Source of the DNA: JAICUY01 sp963716585
Lineage (GTDB): Bacteria > Chloroflexota > Limnocylindria > QHBO01
Length of the DNA: 64,000 nucleotides
Direction of reading: 5' to 3'
Assembly: GCA_963716585.1 (NCBI GenBank)
Contig: CAVQTN010000004.1
Coordinates: 310,001-374,000 of the forward strand
Under the pieces are notes generated by a model that did no database searches, was not told the DNA's origin, and was given only the letters and a program-made list of their open reading frames with translations. Below are positions 59,684 to 64,000 of this stretch, in pieces. Every line of letters starts with the position of its first letter. Position 1 is the stretch's first letter. The translations under genes were made by a program, and so were the position numbers.

Positions 59684-60853
59684 ATGGACCAGAACCTCCG
59701 CGTCCCGGGGCCGACGCCGCTGCCCGATGATGTGCGCCAGGCACAGGCGGCGCAGATGATCGACCACCGCGGCGCCGAGTTCGGCGAGATGCTGCCGGAG
59801 ATCAGCGCCGGCATCGCCACGCTGATCGGAACGCGGGATGAGGTGCTGCTGCTGACATCGTCGGGCACCGGAGGCCTGGAGGCCGCCGTGGTCAACACGC
59901 TGTCGCCGGGCGACCGCGTGCTCGCCGTATCGATCGGCTCGTTCGGGGATCGCTTCGCTGGCATCGCCGAGGCGTACGGCGCCGCCGTCGAGCGAATCGA
60001 GGTGGCCTGGGGCCAGGCGGCCGATCCCCAGGCGCTCCGTGCCCGCCTCGCCGGTCAGCCGCCCTACGCGGCCGTCCTGCTGACCCACAACGAAACCTCG
60101 ACCGGCGTCGTCAACCCGCTCCGCGAGCTGGCCGCGGCGGTCCGCGGCGGGCCGGGGGAGCCGCTCTGCCTGGTCGACGGCATCAGCGGCCTGGGCGCCA
60201 TCCCGTTCGAGATGGACGCCTGGGGCGCGGACGTTGTGGTCAGCGCCAGCCAGAAGGCGTGGATCGCCTCGCCTGGAATCGCCATCCTGGCGATGAGCCA
60301 GCGCGCCAGGGCTGCCGAGGACCAGGCCCGGATGCCACGCTTCTATTTCGATCTCGGCCAGGCTCGCCGATGGGCGGCCAGGGCGCAGACGCCCTGGACC
60401 CCGGCGGTCAGCGTGCTCTTCGGCCTGCGGCTGGGCGTGCGGCGACTGCTGGCCGAGGGCGCGCACGCGACATGGCAGCGGCACGCCGCGCTGGCCGCGG
60501 CGGTGCAGGCGGGCATCGAGGCGCTCGGCCTCAGCCTCGTCGCGGACGAGGAGCATCGGTCGCTGACGGTGACCGCGGCCTGGCTGCCCGACGGCCTCGA
60601 ATGGCAGCCATTCAACGCCGAGCTCCGCGCCCGGGGCCTGGTGATCGCGGGCGGCCAGGGCAAGTGGGCGGGCAGGATCCTGCGCTTCGGTCACATGGGC
60701 GCCGTGCGCCTGGAGGAGCTGACGGAGGCGATCAGGGTCCTGGGTGAGACGCTTCCAGACTTCGGGGTGGCGGTCGATGCCGCGGCAGCGGTCGCTGCCG
60801 CGCGCGACCGCTACGAGCAGCTCCAGCCGGCGGTCGGCGCGACGGCCGGGTGA
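59684..60853 (+). CDS. Class V aminotransferase (serine/alanine-glyoxylate type)
   Basis: A 389-residue PLP enzyme. NLRVPGPTPLPDDV at the N-terminus, LTSSGTGGLEAAVVN as the phosphate-binding loop, HNETSTGVVNPL, VDGISGLGAIPFEMD and the PLP-lysine in SASQKAW are typical of the SGAT/AGT group. Active site appears intact. The last codons run into an Ala-rich tail; the stop overlaps the next gene's GTG by 4 nt. Confidence 0.9.
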   Translation: MDQNLRVPGPTPLPDDVRQAQAAQMIDHRGAEFGEMLPEISAGIATLIGTRDEVLLLTSSGTGGLEAAVVNTLSPGDRVLAVSIGSFGDRFAGIAEAYGAAVERIEVAWGQAADPQALRARLAGQPPYAAVLLTHNETSTGVVNPLRELAAAVRGGPGEPLCLVDGISGLGAIPFEMDAWGADVVVSASQKAWIASPGIAILAMSQRARAAEDQARMPRFYFDLGQARRWAARAQTPWTPAVSVLFGLRLGVRRLLAEGAHATWQRHAALAAAVQAGIEALGLSLVADEEHRSLTVTAAWLPDGLEWQPFNAELRARGLVIAGGQGKWAGRILRFGHMGAVRLEELTEAIRVLGETLPDFGVAVDAAAAVAAARDRYEQLQPAVGATAG

Positions 60854-61518
60854 GCGGCCGGCGGCTGCTGCTCGTCCGCCACGGCCTCACCGCCTGGAAC
60901 CGCGAGGGGCGCTTCCAGGGGCACCTCGACCCTCCCCTCGCCGATGAAGGGCGCGACGAAGCGCGGCTTCTGGGGCTGCGCCTCGCTCACCTCGACGCGC
61001 GACCGGGCCGCCTCATCACGTCCCCATTGGGCCGGGCGTTCGAGACCGCGACGATCATCGCCTCCGCGCTGCCGGGTCTTGCGGTCGAGCCCGAGCCGCG
61101 CCTGATCGAGATCGGCCAGGGCGAGTGGGAGGGCCGCACCCACGCCGAGCTCGAGGTGCTCGACGCCGCGCGCTACGCCGCGTGGCGGCGGCACAGTGAT
61201 GACCAGCCGCCCGGTGCCGAGCCGCTGGCCGACGCCCTCGCGCGAGTCGCGATGCTGCTGGAGGAGGTCATGCACGGCGACGCCTGGCCGGTCTGCCTGG
61301 TCTCGCATGGCGGGACGTTGCGCCTGCTGGCTCGACACCTGCTCCAGCTGGCCCCGCGCCAGACCTGGACGCTCGACCTCGACAACGGATCGCTCTCCAG
61401 CCTGCTCGCCACCGATCAGGACGGCTGGCGGCTGGAGTCCTGGAACGATGCGCATCATCTGCTCGGTCGTGGGCCGACCCACATCGACGAGTCAGAGGGC
61501 GAGCCGCTTGCCCTCTGA
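60850..61518 (+). CDS. Histidine phosphatase (phosphoglycerate mutase-like)
   Basis: A 222-residue branch 1 histidine phosphatase. The catalytic RHG is in LLVRHGLTAWNREG, with Arg in TSPLGRAFETA, Glu in GEWEGRTHAE and second His in VSHGGTLRLLARH. A co-factor-independent broad phosphatase or alpha-ribazole phosphatase-like role is possible; not a glycolytic mutase by context. GTG start at 60850 is coupled to the aminotransferase. It converges with the transglutaminase gene. Confidence 0.9.
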   Translation: MSGRRLLLVRHGLTAWNREGRFQGHLDPPLADEGRDEARLLGLRLAHLDARPGRLITSPLGRAFETATIIASALPGLAVEPEPRLIEIGQGEWEGRTHAELEVLDAARYAAWRRHSDDQPPGAEPLADALARVAMLLEEVMHGDAWPVCLVSHGGTLRLLARHLLQLAPRQTWTLDLDNGSLSSLLATDQDGWRLESWNDAHHLLGRGPTHIDESEGEPLAL

Positions 61519-61538
61519 CCGGCTCGCCTCGACCCCGT

Positions 61539-63840
61539 TCAGCGGTCGCGAGCCGGCTTGCCCGGATGCAGGAAGCTGCGGACCCGGCGCCGCGCGCCAA
61601 GCCACAGCAGCGGCAGGCGCATGCGCGCCCAGGCACGCTCGATACGTTCGATCATCGTCTCCCCCATCGAGCGGCCGGAGTAGCTCTGCCAGACCTTGGC
61701 GTCGGCGATGGTCTTGATCTCGGGACCCCGCTGCGGGATCTGGTCCTCGAGCCAGGTGGCGTACTCGTAGATCGTCTCCGATGCCTGCTGGCCGACGCCT
61801 GCTCTGCTGGCCGCCAGCGTCAACCGGTGCCACTGCCGATCGCCCGGTGCCATGAATCGCCAGCGACGTCGCGTGCGCAGGACCTGCCAGGCGAGCAGTG
61901 CCAGGCCGAGCAGGATCATGAGGATGATCACCACCGCGTTGCCCTCGCGCGCGGCGGACGGCGATGCGGTCTTGGTCCCCGGATCCACGGCGCCGGGCGC
62001 AGCGTGAAACGACGGGAGCGCCGAGATGACGCCCGGATCGTTCTCGAACAGGCCGATGTCGCCGGCGTTGCCCCGCGGACCAACCTGCTCGTTCGTGTTC
62101 GGCGGCCGTGCCAGCCTCGCGAGCCGGCGGGCTGATCGACTTGGTCGCCTCGAAGGTCTGCCAGCCGTAGCCGGGGAAGTAGATCTCGGTCCAGGCGTGG
62201 GCGTTGCGTTCGCGGTACTGGTAGATGCCCTGCGCCACGCGCTGCCCTGGCGCGAACCCGACCGCGATGCGCGATGGAAGTCCGACGCTGCGCGCCATGA
62301 CGGCCATCGCCGACGCGAAGAACTCGCAGTAGCCCTGCCGGCCGTTCGGATCGAACAGGAACTGGTCCACGAGGTCGCGGTTCGGGTCCGGCGCGTCGAC
62401 GCTCGTCGCGTAGCTGAAGTCGGGGCTGGTGCGGAGGTAGTCGGCCAGCGCATCGGCCATGTGGTACGGATCCGTCCGACCGGCGACGATCTGCAGCGCG
62501 AGCGCGCGGGTGCGGTCGGTGACGCCGTCGGTCCCGAGATAGAACTGCCTGATCGCGGCCGGGTAGTCGGTGCCCGCCGCCGACAGCTGCGCCTCGGTGG
62601 CATTCGAGATCGCGGCGGTCACCTGGTAGCCGTCGCCCTCGGCGATCGTGCTCGCCGACTCGAGACCGCCCAGCAACGGCGCCCCGCCCGACTCGTAGAC
62701 CGAGACCGGCAACAGTGCGGTGGTCGGGAAGCCGGGCGTGAACAGGTTGCGGCCGATCTGGCCCTGGACCTGGACGCTGACCGTCTCGACGTCGAACGCC
62801 TCCTCGACGGCCGGCCGCTCGGGAGTGGCCGCGGGGAAGATCGGGTCACCGGCCGACACCGGCCGGCTCGACCCCTCGGTCCGGTCCCAACCGTGGCCGG
62901 TATAGCGGTCGTAGGTGATCGTCTCCATGTAGTAGCCGTGCTGCGAGCCGACGGTCATCACCGGGGAGTCGTTGCTGACCCAGGTTCCGGAGACACGGAA
63001 CTTGGAGCCGAAGGTGGTGCCGCTGAAGCGCGACTCCGGATTGGTCAGGTTGCCGAAGACGCCGTCGAGGTTGTCCTGAAGGCCGCTCCATACGCCGTCG
63101 AGGCTGCGCCATGCCCCGGTCAGCGGCGCGGCGACCGCCACGGTGGTCAGCACCCAGGCGAGCGCAATGCTGCCAGCGATGAAGCCGATGCCGCTGCGCA
63201 TGATCGAGATCGGCACCTCGGTGTTCTCGTTGACCCGCCGCAGCTGCCAGCCGTCCTCACGGCTGAGCAGCGCCCCGCGCAGCCATAGCAGGAGCGCCGC
63301 GAGCACGAACAGGACGAGGTAGAAGAAGAGGTCGGTGAACGTCGCACTCATGTTCACGATCAGCGCCGCCCCGACAAGGAGGATGGCGTCGAGGACCCGA
63401 TGGTGGCGATACATCGTGTAGGCGGCCATGAAGGCGATCGACCACATCAGCACGGCAAGGCCGGCGGCATACGGCGACAGCTGGTTCGGGTAGGCCTGGT
63501 TGAGCAGGCTCCGCACGAAGCCGATGCTGTCGCGGTTGAGCCCCATCAACCGGCCGAGCTGGCCGAGCTCGGTGAAGTACTCGCCGCCGACCGTCCACAA
63601 CACGACGCCCGCGCCCAGCAGCGCCCCGACCGGCAGCGTGACGGCGACACTCAACGGCAGCAGCGCAAGGACGGCACCGGCCAGCGCCGCGTAGAACGCG
63701 ACCGGCATGAGGAACTCGAGCCGCTCCAGCCAGCCAGCCGCCTGCACCGACCAGGTGAGCGCCAGCAGCATGACCAGCAGGAGCGCCAGGCTCAGCCAGC
63801 CCTCGCGTGGATGCAGGAAGCGGCGCACCGACTCAGGCAC
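61539..63840 (-). CDS. TgpA-like membrane transglutaminase, one apparent frameshift
   Basis: About 765 residues if the frame is mended. Around six membrane helices span the first ~220 residues (LSLALLLVMLLALTWSV, IAFMAAYTMYRHHR and others). The extracytoplasmic transglutaminase-like core has GYCEFFASAMAVMARSVGLP with the catalytic Cys, and NAHAWTEIYFPGYGWQTFE with the His. Near 62125 the frame shifts by one extra base. Thereafter PNTNEQVGPRGNAGDIG, the last helix VVIILMILLGLALLAWQVL and a DUF4129-like end continue to 61539. The unshifted frame gives a non-homologous Arg-rich end overlapping the phosphatase. GTG 63840 overlaps the DUF58 stop by 8 nt. Confidence 0.8.
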
Positions 63841-64000
63841 GCACGCGGCTCCTTGCGCCAAGGGCCTTGGCCAGGCCGTCGCCGGCACGGACCAGGTGAT
63901 GCTCGATGTCGTACTCGTTCAGCGCGTGGCGCACCGCGGCCAGCTCCGCGCGGCTCTCATCGTCATCGTCGCGATTGACGAACGAGGCGCGGTCGAGAAG
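63833..64000 (-). CDS. DUF58 protein, C-terminal end only
   Basis: 56 codons open from the window edge: LLDRASFVNRDDDDESR, then LNEYDIEHHLVRAGDGLAKA, ending in SRVRA. The text and its 8-nt overlap with a TgpA-like gene match the usual DUF58-transglutaminase pair (often preceded by a MoxR ATPase). Most of the gene is outside the window. Confidence 0.65.
   Translation of the reverse strand, partial: LLDRASFVNRDDDDESRAELAAVRHALNEYDIEHHLVRAGDGLAKALGARSRVRA

Noticed and set aside
61492..62110. Unshifted C-terminal frame of the transglutaminase gene
   Set aside because: Arg/Gly-rich, not family-like, and would overlap the convergent phosphatase gene, while the shifted frame carries a membrane helix and ends cleanly before it.

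Overview
This is a gene-dense, high-GC, single-chromosome-type window of about 56 protein-coding genes, one tRNA and short intergenic spaces. It has no rRNA, insertion sequence, prophage or CRISPR. The gene set points to a monoderm-like bacterium, most likely a Chloroflexota of the Limnocylindria/Ellin6529 kind, with a high-GC Actinomycetota as the less likely alternative. The pointers are FemX-like peptidoglycan branching enzymes around murE, an LCP protein, a TgpA-like transglutaminase with DUF58, a DUF2342 zinc metalloprotease, a DUF4446 protein, split Tad/CpaE genes and no outer-membrane genes. Taxonomy is inferred from gene content only.

Layout. 1-10.7 kb (minus strand) holds tRNA thiolation and sulfur supply (mnmA, cysteine desulfurase), an LCP protein, aspS, a DUF2652/SRPBCC protein, hisS and a long RSH (p)ppGpp enzyme. 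The spaces between aspS and LCP and between rel and hisS hold four copies of a ~75-bp three-dyad repeat. 10.8-20.3 kb is a tightly overlapping minus-strand unit topA-xer-murJ-femX3-murE-femX2-femX1; femX3 is broken by three frameshifts. 20.4-30.2 kb carries a CAP-domain exported protein, dprA-yifB, a receiver-ParA (CpaE-like) protein, an alpha/beta hydrolase, a slipin-NfeD pair and a Nudix protein. 30.4-33.5 kb (plus strand) is a TadE-TadE-TadG operon. 33.5-39.9 kb has an RNA 2',3'-cyclic phosphodiesterase, a HAD hydrolase, a J-domain protein, an orphan DnaB-type ATPase, ftsH, tilS and a CAU-anticodon tRNA abutting tilS. 40.1-46.7 kb has a HerA-type ATPase, an FtsB/DivIC-like protein and a mrfA-mrfB-like DNA-repair pair preceded by a perfect SOS-type palindrome and two DnaA-box-like sequences. 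46.7-57.2 kb is mostly one minus-strand block (UvrD-PD-(D/E)XK nuclease, membrane protein, methyltransferase, second CpaE-like protein, murI, metalloprotease, D-hydroxyacid dehydrogenase, ychF). 56.6-57.2 kb is the decayed C-terminal end of a selB gene. The right end has DUF4446, rarA, a class V aminotransferase, a histidine phosphatase, a frameshifted transglutaminase and a partial DUF58 gene.

Cross-cutting patterns. At least a dozen genes have a TANNNT -10 hexamer ending 6-10 nt before the start codon and no Shine-Dalgarno, so leaderless mRNA appears to be a main mode of expression here; this also fixes several start codons. Two genes (tilS and the D-hydroxyacid dehydrogenase) have no ATG/GTG/TTG where their conserved N-termini demand one and probably start at CTG. 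All five frameshifts seen in the window are of the same sense (one extra base), so sequence error must be excluded before calling pseudogenes.
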